Below, piece after piece: positions 41,001 to 49,900 of a stretch of DNA of 64,000 nt (the first letter of the stretch is position 1; each line of letters starts with the position of its first letter). Under the pieces are notes generated by a model, which saw nothing but the letters and a program-made list of their open reading frames with translations, was not told the origin of the DNA and did not search any database. The stretch spans positions 62,001-126,000 of the forward strand of contig NZ_JBBKAH010000014.1 in the NCBI RefSeq assembly GCF_037652055.1. The letters are read 5' to 3'. The translations under genes and the position numbers were made by a program. The DNA comes from Pelagibius sp037652055. GTDB taxonomy: Bacteria > Pseudomonadota > Alphaproteobacteria > Kiloniellales > Kiloniellaceae.

Positions 41001-44000
41001 GCCCTATGGCTTCACGGTGACCGACACAGCCGGCGGTACGCTGGACGGCAATACCGTCACCTGGGTCGTGACGGGCGAGGCCAACTTCGAGGCCGTTCTC
41101 CAGATCGCGGCGAAGGATGACCTGGCTCTCGACAAGACTGTGCAGTGGGTGGCCAAGGCCAAGGCCGTCGAGCAGGCCACGGGCGATGCGGAGTGCACGA
41201 CGTCGAACAACACCGCCGTTGCCACGGCGAAGGACCGGGTGACACTTGACCCGGCACTGCCGCCGAAAGTGGCGGTGATGCTCCACGGCAAGCCGCTGTG
41301 CATCAAGGAAGACGGGCAGGGCGAATTCAAGGTGAAGGTCGACGCCAAGGGCGACGACTTCATCAGCCAGATCGAGGTGGAGAATCTGCCCGGCGCCGAG
41401 CAGGGCTGGACGGTCTCCGTAGTCGGCAATGACGGTGGCAGCTTCGATCCGGTCACGGGGATCTATACGACAGCCGGCGAGCCGGGCTCGGTGACGCTGA
41501 CGGTGACCCTGGCGCCGCCGGCCGACAGCGACGTCGACGTTGCCACCGTGATGGGCGATGACATCATCTTCACGGCCACGGCAGAGGACCCGGACAGCGG
41601 CGACACGGCGGCCTCCGCTCCTGCGGTCGCGGATGTGAATGTGGATGCGGTGGCCGATCCGGTCGCGGTGAATATCACGGTGAACGACGACCCGGCCGAT
41701 GCCGGCAACCAGTTCGCCGCCGGCGAGACCGGCACGGTCAAGGTCCAGGCGAGCTTCGGCGATGCGGAGGACGGATCCGAGCAGCACACGGTCACCGTCT
41801 TCATTCCTAACGGCTTCACCGTCGGCGATCTGGGCGGCTTGCCGGAGGGAGTGAGTGCGGTCGTCGACGGCGGCAAGGTTATCTTCACGCTCGGCAGCGG
41901 CGTCCCGACCCTCGACTACAGCTTCGCGGTGACGGCGCCCGCCAGTGGCGTGTTCGACGGCCGTCCGTTTGTCTTCGCCGCCGAAGCAAAGGCCAAGGAG
42001 ATTCCCACCGACGCCGAATGCAGTGTCCTGAACAACTATGCCCTCGACTATGACGCCGAGTTGGTGTTGGGCGAAGCGGCGCGCCAGCCCTGTGTCGGCC
42101 TTCAGGTCGAGGGCGCGGGCGCCGTCAAGGAAGACACGACGGCCAATGTCCAGGTCACGGCCAGCACGACCAGTCTCGGGGACACGCTGAGCCAGGTTGT
42201 GGTTGCGGCACCGGCGGGCTGGGTGCTGAATGCGGGGGCCGGCGGGCAGATCGCGTCTGTCGCGGGCGACGGCACCGGCACCCTGACGCTGACCCTGAAT
42301 CCGGGCGTTACCAACTTCTCGGGGACGATCCAGGCGACCCCGCCGGAAGACAGCGATGTCGACGCAGTGTTCACGGTGACGGCGACCGCGGTCGACGGGC
42401 TCGATTCAGCCGAGGGGTCCGACGACTTTCCGGTCACCGTCGACGCGATCCTCGACCACGCGCTGGATCTAGGTAGCGACGGCAGCAACAGCGGCGCCGA
42501 GACGGTCGGCGCGCAGACCTTCGCCCTCAACCTCGACAGCTCGGTTGTGAACCCCTTCACGGGTTCCGGCGCCGGCGGTGCGGATACCGATGGCTCGGAG
42601 ACGACGACGGTAACGCTGACGTTGGACGAGCCTCTGCCGGTGGGGGCGGTGCTGTCCTCGACGGGCGGCACGGTGACCCAGGACCCGAGCGACCTGACGG
42701 GCAAGACCTACATCGTCTCGGGGGTGAACCTCGAGGCGGCGGTGGACGGCCTGCAGGTGCAGGTGCCGGGCGGCTACGACGGCACCATCTCGGGCACGAT
42801 CACGGCCGAGAGCCGTGAGGCCAACACCCCGGCCGGGACGGTCGTGGGCAGCGGTGCCGAGCCGGATGAGACTGACAACGCGTGGTCCAACTCCGTCGAC
42901 TTCACCGTCACCGTGCGCGGCGGCGAGGTCGCGCCGGAAGCGGCGATCGGCCTTGCGGGCGCAGCCGCGGCGATCAAGGAGGACTCCGAGAACAACGTGG
43001 TGGCGTTCTCGGCCAACGCCGGCGATGCGACGGACGAGCTGACGACGGTGGTCATCGAGCTGCCCAACGTTGCGACGGGTGACCTCGACATCGCGCAGAT
43101 CAATGCCGATCTCGGCGGCAACGGCACGGCGATGCTGAGCCAGAGCGGATCGACGGCGGTGATCACCATCACCTTCAACGACGCTGCCGACGTGCAGAGC
43201 TTTGCGAGCTCCTTCACGCTGGACGCGCCGGACGAGGACAGCGACGTCGACCTGACGGGCGTCAAGATCACGGCCAACGCCAAGGACAGCTCCGATGCCT
43301 CGGAGACGGGCTCGGGCGGCCAGACCACGAGCATCGTGGTGGACGCGGTGCTGGACCACGCGCTGGAGCTGGGTGAGGACGGCGTGGCCGGGGCCAGCGA
43401 GAGCGACACGGCGCAGACCATCGGGCTCGGCCTGGATGCGACGCAGGTCTCGGCGGGCTTTGCCCTGTCGCTGGCCGGCGGCGAGGATAGCGACGGCTCG
43501 GAGACCACCACAGTGACGCTGACGTTGGACGCGGCGTTGCCCGAAGGGGCGGTGCTGAGCTCGACGGCGTTGGGCGCAACCGTGGTGGGCGGCCCGCTGG
43601 TCTACACGATCAGCGGCCCGGACCTGGCGGCCGCGGTGGACGGCCTGCAGGTTGAGGTGCCGGGCGGCTACGAGGGGACCATCTCGGGGACGATCTCGAC
43701 CGAGAGCCGTGAGGCCAACACCCCGGCCGGGACGGTCGCGGGCAGCGGCGCCGAGCCGGATGAGACTGACAACGTCGTGACAGACTCCGTCGCCTTCACG
43801 GTGACGGTGGGCGGCGGCGGTGTCGACCCGAGCGCGTCCATCGCCTTGGCGGGCGGCGGCGACTGCATCGAGGAAGACTCGCTCGGCAACGTGGTCGAAT
43901 TCACCGCGTCCTCCGGGAACGCCACCGACGAGCTGACCACCGTCGTCATCGAGCTGCCGAACGTGGCGGAGGAAGACATCGACATCGCCCAGATCACCGC

Positions 44001-46368
44001 GGATCTGGGCACTGACGGCACGGCCACGGTGACGGCGCCGGGCGGCTTGACGACGATCACCATCACCTTCAACGACGCTGCCGACGTGCAGAACTTCTCG
44101 AGTTCCTTCACCCTGGATGCGCCGCTGGCCAACAGCGATGTCGACCTGACGGGCGTGACGATCACGGCGACGGCGCAGGACAAGACCGACCCGTCACAGA
44201 CGGGCACGGGCGGAGAGACCATCGATATCCCTGTCGACGCGGTGGTCGACGGTTCCGAGGTCGAGCAGACGGCGCCGGCGGTGGGCGATGAGGACACCGA
44301 GATCGCGCTGAACCTTGCGATCGATCTTGGCGGCGACAGCACCACGGGCCCGGGCGAGTCCCAGGGCGGCACGGACAAGGACGGCTCGGAGTCGGTGACC
44401 AGGTTGGTGGTGATGCTGTCGGTCGGCACCTTGATGTGGGATCTGCCGGCCGCGATCGCGGCCCCGACCGAAGGCCCTGAGGGCACCTGGACGTTTGAGA
44501 CCTCGGGCGCGGACCTCGCCGATGTGCAGGACCTGGTCGCCAGCCTGAGCGTGACGCCGCCGGAGGATTTCAACGGCGATATCGACGTGACCGTCACGAC
44601 GACCACGGCGGAGGCGGCCACCGAAGCCGGACCCAATGGTGCCTCCGGCCAGGAGTGCGACGACGGCAACAACGTCGACGAGGACACCTACGAGTTCACC
44701 GTGACGGTCAATCCGACGGTAGAGCCGGCGCCGGTGCTGGTTGTCGGCGAGAACGTCGACGACATCGCGACCGAGCAAACGCCTCACCGGGTCGACGAGA
44801 CCAGCGAAGATCCGGTCGCCGGCGAGATCGTCGGCAACGGCGGCGGCGACGTGCTGGTCGGCGACGTCGGCGGCGGCGCGCTGGACGGCAAAATCATGAA
44901 CCTGGCGCTGATCCTCGACACCTCCAACAGCATGGAGGAGGAGATCGAGTTCAACGGCGTGACCATGACGCGCATCGAGGCCCTGGACCAGGCGGTCGAG
45001 AGCCTGCTCGACAAGCTGACCGACACGGCGGGCCTGACCGTCCGCCTGCACATGGTGAGCTTCAACAGCAACGTGACCGGCCAGGACACGTTCGACATCA
45101 TCACCAACGGTGTCGTGAATGCCACGGCGTTGCAGGCGGCCAAGGACTTCATCCTGGACGCGGACGACGAACCGACGGATGTGGCGCAGGGCAACACGAA
45201 CTACGAGGCCGGCTTCCAGGCGGCGCTCGGCTGGTTCAGCGATGATGCCAACACGCTGGACAACCCCGACTTCAACAAGACCATCTTCGTCTCGGACGGC
45301 CTTCCCAACCGGGTCTATGAAGGAAACAGCCCGACCAAAGTGGCCGTCGAAGGGAATACCCAAAGAGCCCTCGATCACGTGCTCGGCGCCTTTACCCACC
45401 CGGGCAATCCGAGCAAGTCCGATACCGTCAGCGAGTACGACGGCCTGCTCGGTGCGTTCAAGGGCGTGAACGGCACGGTCGATGCCATCGGCATCAATGT
45501 GGACAGCGATGGCATAGCCGTGCTGAGCCAGGTCGATGAGGGCGAGGCCGACAGCATTGCCGAGGGTCAGGAACTGGCCGATGTGCTGGATGGCCTGTCC
45601 CAGGTGACCGAGCTTGCCGGGGTCGGCGACGACGTCATCGTCGGCAACGGCGGCAGCGACCTCATCTTCGGCGATGCCATCTTCACCGACAGCCTCGCCG
45701 TGGATCAGGGCCTGACCATGGTTCCCGGCTCCGGCTGGGAGGTGATCCAGCACCTGGTCAACAACACCGATTTCTTCGACCAGGACCTCGGCAAGTCCGT
45801 GACCGAGGAGATCATGGACTTCCTGCGCGATCCGGCCAATCTGGCGACCTATGACCTGGGCCGTGAGTCGGTGAACAGCGAGGGTGTCGGACGCACGGGC
45901 GGTGACGACACCATCAGCGGCGGCGCCGGCAACGACACCATCTTCGGCCAGGAGGGCGCCGACCTCATCGACGGCGGGTCGGGTGCCGACATCATCATCG
46001 GCGGGACCGGCAACGACACCATGACCGGCGGCGAAGGGGCAGATACCTTCGTCTGGACCGACCAGTTCATCGCCGGCGAGACCGATACGGTGACCGATTT
46101 CAGCGCGGCCGACGGCGATGTTCTGGACCTGTCCGCCGTGTTGGAAGGGACGGACCCGACGGACGGCGGCGCCGAACTGCAGAGCTACCTGAACATCACC
46201 TACGACGGTACCGACACGACGATCGCCATCGACGTGAACGGCGACGGCAGCGGGACCGACGTTACCATCGTCTGCGAGGGCGTGAATCTCACGGCCGGCG
46301 GTGTCGACCAGGCGGACATCATCCAGTCGCTGATCGACAGCGGACAGCTGCAGGCCGCCACGGTCTGA
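38086..46368 (+). CDS. Giant type-I-secreted adhesin-like protein with T1SS-143-type repeats, vWFA domain and RTX tail
   Basis: A 2,760-residue acidic protein starting at the ATG at 38086 (MTDDLTRGYEAQE), behind GGGAG. There is no Sec signal. Residues 1-~185 are an N-terminal module shared with the next giant gene (APGQTYVLDFAPGDAQVQVQ). From ~200 to ~2200 it is a chain of beta-rich repeats with DxDGSExxTK motifs of the T1SS-143/cadherin-like class, including a 298-300-residue tandem duplication at 1452-2049. A von Willebrand A domain begins near 2269, with MIDAS residues D2278, S2280 and S2282 in LDTSNSM. RTX nonapeptides (GGAGNDTIFGQEGADLIDGG) occupy ~2605-2650, followed by a C-terminal T1SS target-like region with TDTVTDFSAADGDVLDLS. 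This architecture is that of large calcium-dependent surface adhesins exported by type I systems; none of the secretion genes is in the window. Confidence 0.9.
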   Translation: MTDDLTRGYEAQEANVTESAEAFTSGAEGTQGMGAEGTQTMGAVAVGQAGEAIVVSRPAPGQTVEIQVAPGQTYVLDFAPGDAQVQVQGDNFALAFDDNGDGTPDSQIVFLDLVDIVEAGDAPTFQIGGAEIGSDVLLGQALALAGQGEAPLDEVSAGPDATGGGASFYDDNLGGILDLLVAQGVIPPTALQFRLIELEDEITFLDPAEGEIALTFRTDTDGGEGAVNTWEGGFEDWQPNQDVCDPATFPMEILIGFTPADNEELVTLVISGIPAGATLFVGGVAVDTSSGSSPALTPADLASGLHLLPLEDSGDDIPLTVTATIVDPDSGASAVITGSATAIIDSVADKPAIGLDGEADGGEGGYGQGGGQGDYGDYYGGCEDDGCKIVVSKVVYKEDNGTDGGEGCCPTDGAPIFGAGFTAAVTDIDGSESLTKITVATREEYCPVDQNGLQVPLSATGDETATSFMIGGQVLVDGEFVEVAATFADGSTGFATATIEISGGVLTLTFAPELRVQEVDLSSGSDTPFQVRLPQHSDDDFQLNLEVTAQEFVIDGELTLDNNEATQQAVLNVEVQAVADGALLTATDESLSFAEDDESDPTKHGADSGETGLVIPLGSLGATLIDRDGSEGITQLKVSLVGADEFAEFVDAEGHPLVGPLQIEVAEGVFVTAGVDIDGSCLTLTFDGHETAGYDIDISGLVHVKLPVDDSSDFTVEFAATTTEVNTEGAVACESRTTETSFEVQVAGVAGPAAISFGDYENLPGCGCRGQQVDGNTLTLSLFEDGVGSVHGQAGAGPLTVPVFFTAQPQDSDGSEKITKVILSLDGAPEGTAFVDGLGEVLEADDVIAGGVVSFAEGQLVLTFEPGVDAVDLAGLGVKLPLHADGDFTINITTTTTEYDDDGVGALVETHETDAAIVVKVDAVADAVTVAVDAVSASGDEAFAPGEAGTVKVNATFGDLDGSEAHTVTVKVPYGFTVTDTAGGTLDGNTVTWVVTGEANFEAVLQIAAKDDLALDKTVQWVAKAKAVEQATGDAECTTSNNTAVATAKDRVTLDPALPPKVAVMLHGKPLCIKEDGQGEFKVKVDAKGDDFISQIEVENLPGAEQGWTVSVVGNDGGSFDPVTGIYTTAGEPGSVTLTVTLAPPADSDVDVATVMGDDIIFTATAEDPDSGDTAASAPAVADVNVDAVADPVAVNITVNDDPADAGNQFAAGETGTVKVQASFGDAEDGSEQHTVTVFIPNGFTVGDLGGLPEGVSAVVDGGKVIFTLGSGVPTLDYSFAVTAPASGVFDGRPFVFAAEAKAKEIPTDAECSVLNNYALDYDAELVLGEAARQPCVGLQVEGAGAVKEDTTANVQVTASTTSLGDTLSQVVVAAPAGWVLNAGAGGQIASVAGDGTGTLTLTLNPGVTNFSGTIQATPPEDSDVDAVFTVTATAVDGLDSAEGSDDFPVTVDAILDHALDLGSDGSNSGAETVGAQTFALNLDSSVVNPFTGSGAGGADTDGSETTTVTLTLDEPLPVGAVLSSTGGTVTQDPSDLTGKTYIVSGVNLEAAVDGLQVQVPGGYDGTISGTITAESREANTPAGTVVGSGAEPDETDNAWSNSVDFTVTVRGGEVAPEAAIGLAGAAAAIKEDSENNVVAFSANAGDATDELTTVVIELPNVATGDLDIAQINADLGGNGTAMLSQSGSTAVITITFNDAADVQSFASSFTLDAPDEDSDVDLTGVKITANAKDSSDASETGSGGQTTSIVVDAVLDHALELGEDGVAGASESDTAQTIGLGLDATQVSAGFALSLAGGEDSDGSETTTVTLTLDAALPEGAVLSSTALGATVVGGPLVYTISGPDLAAAVDGLQVEVPGGYEGTISGTISTESREANTPAGTVAGSGAEPDETDNVVTDSVAFTVTVGGGGVDPSASIALAGGGDCIEEDSLGNVVEFTASSGNATDELTTVVIELPNVAEEDIDIAQITADLGTDGTATVTAPGGLTTITITFNDAADVQNFSSSFTLDAPLANSDVDLTGVTITATAQDKTDPSQTGTGGETIDIPVDAVVDGSEVEQTAPAVGDEDTEIALNLAIDLGGDSTTGPGESQGGTDKDGSESVTRLVVMLSVGTLMWDLPAAIAAPTEGPEGTWTFETSGADLADVQDLVASLSVTPPEDFNGDIDVTVTTTTAEAATEAGPNGASGQECDDGNNVDEDTYEFTVTVNPTVEPAPVLVVGENVDDIATEQTPHRVDETSEDPVAGEIVGNGGGDVLVGDVGGGALDGKIMNLALILDTSNSMEEEIEFNGVTMTRIEALDQAVESLLDKLTDTAGLTVRLHMVSFNSNVTGQDTFDIITNGVVNATALQAAKDFILDADDEPTDVAQGNTNYEAGFQAALGWFSDDANTLDNPDFNKTIFVSDGLPNRVYEGNSPTKVAVEGNTQRALDHVLGAFTHPGNPSKSDTVSEYDGLLGAFKGVNGTVDAIGINVDSDGIAVLSQVDEGEADSIAEGQELADVLDGLSQVTELAGVGDDVIVGNGGSDLIFGDAIFTDSLAVDQGLTMVPGSGWEVIQHLVNNTDFFDQDLGKSVTEEIMDFLRDPANLATYDLGRESVNSEGVGRTGGDDTISGGAGNDTIFGQEGADLIDGGSGADIIIGGTGNDTMTGGEGADTFVWTDQFIAGETDTVTDFSAADGDVLDLSAVLEGTDPTDGGAELQSYLNITYDGTDTTIAIDVNGDGSGTDVTIVCEGVNLTAGGVDQADIIQSLIDSGQLQAATV
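42439..44232 (+). repeat. Two tandem 894-900-bp coding repeats inside first giant gene
   Basis: Copy 1 runs 42439-43338 and copy 2 43339-44232. Each begins with a VDAxLDHALxLG segment and contains DGSETTTVTLTLD, the shared stretch SREANTPAGTV and DAADVQ. They are very similar at DNA level, so the duplication is fairly recent. Part of a third unit starts at 44233 with a VDAVVDG sequence but then diverges. Confidence 0.85.
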
Positions 46369-46486
46369 GTCGAGACGGCGTGACGGCTCCGGCTGCCTGC
46401 ACCGGGTCCGTCACGCGACCGAAGCATGACTGAAAGCCCGGGGAGGGCTTTCGGGGGGGGCAGGGGGATGGCCCGGGGAAAGCGCT

Positions 46487-46517
46487 GGGGCCCGGTGGGA
46501 GACCGCCGGGCCCCTTT
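46487..46517 (+). terminator. Terminator-like hairpin after first giant gene
   Basis: GGGGCCCGGTGG, loop GAGA, CCGCCGGGCCCC, a 12-bp stem with one G-U pair, followed by only TTTG. It is almost the same sequence as the hairpin after the second giant gene at 63589. Confidence 0.7.
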
Positions 46518-46836
46518 GCCGTCGCGCGGCCAGTATTCGACGTCCGGTGCTGTCGCTGCGCCCGATTTGGCCAGCCAAAAATCAATTTAAACGAGATAAA
46601 TGGAAGGCCTGACTTCCCGTTTGATTGTGCGGCGGAAATTATGTGATTTCCGACTGAAAATTAACCAAAAACGTTAGGAAGCCTAAATAAAAGCGTCAGA
46701 TATCTTAACCATAGATATTTCAATCTAAACGCGTAGTTTTAATGTTTCTAAGCCATTTTATTAACCTAATTCCCCCTTTTTGCCCGAATATTTCAGGAAA
46801 CTCATACAAAACAGCATAGGTTTTAACGGAGCTTTC

Positions 46837-46870
46837 CTTGCTATTACCACAGGATTTTCACAAACTGCGC
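46837..46870 (+). promoter_or_regulatory. Motif shared upstream of both giant genes, copy 2
   Basis: The second copy of the CTTG-N6-CCACA[AG]GATT[CT]TCACAAACT[CG]CGC element, 83 bp before the second giant gene's start codon. It lies at a similar place relative to the gene as copy 1. Confidence 0.5.
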
Positions 46871-46952
46871 GCAATTGGTTTATGGGGACCAGGGGCAATT
46901 ATCGCGCGTAGCGCACATTTCAGCCCGGCCTGGTCATAACGGAGGAAGAATT

Positions 46953-49900
46953 ATGACGGACGATCTCACCCGCGGTTACGACGCTCAGGAAGCCAACGTG
47001 ACCGAGTCCGCCGAGGCTTATACTTCCGGTGCCGAGGGCACCCAGGGCATGGGTGCCGAGGGCACCCAGACGATGGGCGCTGTGGCCGTCGGCCAGGCCG
47101 GCGAGGCGATCGTCGTCAGCCGCCCGGCACCCGGCCAGACCGTCGAGATCCAGGTTGCTCCCGGACAGACCTACGTCCTGGACTTCGCGCCGGGTGACGC
47201 GCAGGTCCAGGTGCAGGGCGACAACTTCGCCCTTGCCTTCGATGACAACGGCGACGGGACGCCGGACAGCCAGATCGTGTTCCTCGATCTGGTCGACATC
47301 GTTGAGGCCGGCGATGCGCCGACCTTCCAGATCGGTGGCGCCGAAATCGGCTCCGACGTGTTGCTGGGTCAGGCGCTGGCGCTGGCGGGTCAGGGTGAGG
47401 CCCCGCTGGACGAGGTGGCTGCCGGACCGGACGCGGCGGGCGGCGGCGCGTCCTTTTACGACGACAATCTGGGCGACATTCTCGATCTGCTGGTGGCGCA
47501 GGGCGTGATCGACCCCGTGGAGTTGGAGTTCGGCGGCTTCAATGTCGAGGCCGACGAGATCATCCTGATTGATAACGAGGCGCCGCCCCTGCTGATCAAC
47601 GAGATCGGCCTGAGCGTGAAGATGGGCATTCCGCCGCTGCCGGGTGAAGAAGGCGACGGCGGCATCTCCTATGGCGATCAGGTCGAGGCGGTCGAAGAAC
47701 TCGAGTACAACTTCATCGAGCTGGTGAACACCTCCGATGACGACATCGATACCGACGCGCTCACTATCGAGATCCTGAATCCCGCCGGCGTGGTCGTGAC
47801 CTTCGAAGTGCCCGACGGCATCACGATTCCGGCCGGTGGCTTCATCGTGTTCTACCAGCTGGCCGACGACACCGGCGCGCCGGGTGAGGACATCATCATC
47901 CGGGTGTTTGACGCCGACGGCAACGTGGTCGACGGAACCACCATCGCCGGCGCCGCCTTCTGGGACCTCGGCGACGACACCACCGAGGCCATTGCCGTCA
48001 ACGTGGTGTTCGATGGCGACCAGTCCGTCGACTCCTTCGCGGCCAACGTCGACCAGAGCGACCTGGGCGGCATGACGGACCCTGACTTCGCCGGCGCGCC
48101 GGCCGGCTTCGGCTCGCCGCTGCTGAACCTCAGCTTCGAGACCTTCAACGGCCAGTTCACCGGCAACCACCACATCTTCTCCCGCGTCGATCTGGACGAC
48201 ACCAACAGCCAGAGCGACTGGACGACCAACAACACCCCGACCGACGGCACGCTGAACGATACCGTGATCGACGGCGGCGAAGGCTCGACCGACGACAATC
48301 CCTGGGACCCGCTGAACGACGACCTCAACCCGCAGCAGAACAACCCGGACCCGCTGGCCGGCCAGAACTTCCTGCAGGCTGAAGCGGGCGGCGACCTGGT
48401 CGAGGGCTACGGCGGTCCGGACTTCATCCTGGGCGAAACCGGCAACGACACGCTCTACGGCGGCAGCCAGGAGATGGTGCAGGACCAGGCGCAGAAGGTG
48501 CTGGATCAGTTCAATGAACTGTTCTTCGGCGGCGGCGTCTTCTCGGGCGGCGCGGCCGGACTGGACCACACCCCCAAGTTCAGCGACCACAACGACTTCC
48601 TGTTCGGCAATGCCGGTGACGACCAGATCTATGGCGGCTCTGGCGGCGACGTGGCGATCGGCGGCGAAGGCGACGATTCCATCGACGGCGGTACCGGCGA
48701 CGACGCGATCTACGGCGACGGCGACGACAGCGAGGGCGGCCTGGGCGGCATGCCCGAGGGCGGTGAGGCCGGCGACGATGTGCTCGCCGGTGACGCGCTG
48801 AACAACATGCACTCCCTGCCGGTCGCAGAGGTCCCGATCGAGGAGATCCCGGACCAGCTGAACCTGCAGCTCGTGGGCGGCGGCGAGGGCGGCTATGTGC
48901 CGTTCGACGCCATTGCGATCATCGGCGGCAACGATACGATCGTGGCCGGCGGCGGTGACGACAAGATCTCCGGCGACGCCCTGGCGACCGACGATTCCGA
49001 CGGCATCGCCAGTGCCTTCGCCTATTCGGACGACAGCATCCAGCGTTCCGAGGATGGCAACAATCAGGAAGACAGCGGCTTCGGCAACGACAGCCTTTCC
49101 GGGGACGAGGGCGATGACCTGATCGCCGGTGATGCCGGCGCCGTTGCCGAAGACGAAGCGGCAGCTCTGGCCGTGGCCAAGAACCTGGCCGTCTTTGGTG
49201 CGTCCCAGGCCGATGTCGGCAGCGACGAGATCGTCGGTGGCGATGGCGACGACGTGATTGGCGGCGAAGCGCTGGCCGTGTCCGAATACGGCATGGCCAC
49301 GGCGCTGTCCTACAACACCGCCGACCGCGGCACGGGCTACGTCGCGGGCGACGCCGGCAACGACACCATCTACGGCGACGGCGGCGAGGGCGAGACGGGC
49401 GATGATGCCATCGGCGGCGATGCCGCCGCGGTGGGCTATATCGCGACCGCGATTGCCACCAATTCGGCCGACGATTTCGGCGGCGACGCCGGCAATGACG
49501 AAATCCACGGCGGCGACGGCGACGACGCCATCGCCGGCGATGCCCTGGCTCTCGCGACCGGCGGCTACGGTCTGTCGAAGACCGTGAACACTGCCAAGGA
49601 TGCTGCCGAGGCGGGCAATGACAAGATTTTCGCTGGCGAAGGCGACAATGTCTTCTCCGGCGACTCGCTGACCATCGAGCACTTCGGTGCTGGCGATGAG
49701 GAGGAGCGCTCGGCCTACGCTTACAATACGGCGTATGACGGCGGCTCGGCCGGTGACGACCTGATCACCGCGGGCTCCGGCAACGATCTCGGCGCCGGCG
49801 ATGCTGCCGAGATTTCGGTCTACGGCGACGCGCACGCCCACACCGGCAACACGGCCGGCGGCTGGAGCTCCAGCGCCGGCAACGACACCATCCTCACCGA

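Larger units (their letters stand above)
46369..46952. other. Intergenic region between the giant genes
   Basis: 584 bp: a GC-rich 3' flank with a terminator hairpin at 46487-46517, then an AT-rich stretch from about 46560 to 46850 that is unlike the rest of the window. It ends with the shared upstream motif and a strong GGAGGAAG ribosome site at the second giant gene. No gene is seen in it. Confidence 0.65.

Noticed and set aside
37903..41787. A 1,294-codon minus-strand open frame antisense to the first giant gene
   Set aside because: It is an artefact of high GC and the repeated Asp/Gly/Val codons on the plus strand; its product is a His/Arg/Val/Asp-rich string with no domain, signal or ribosome site.
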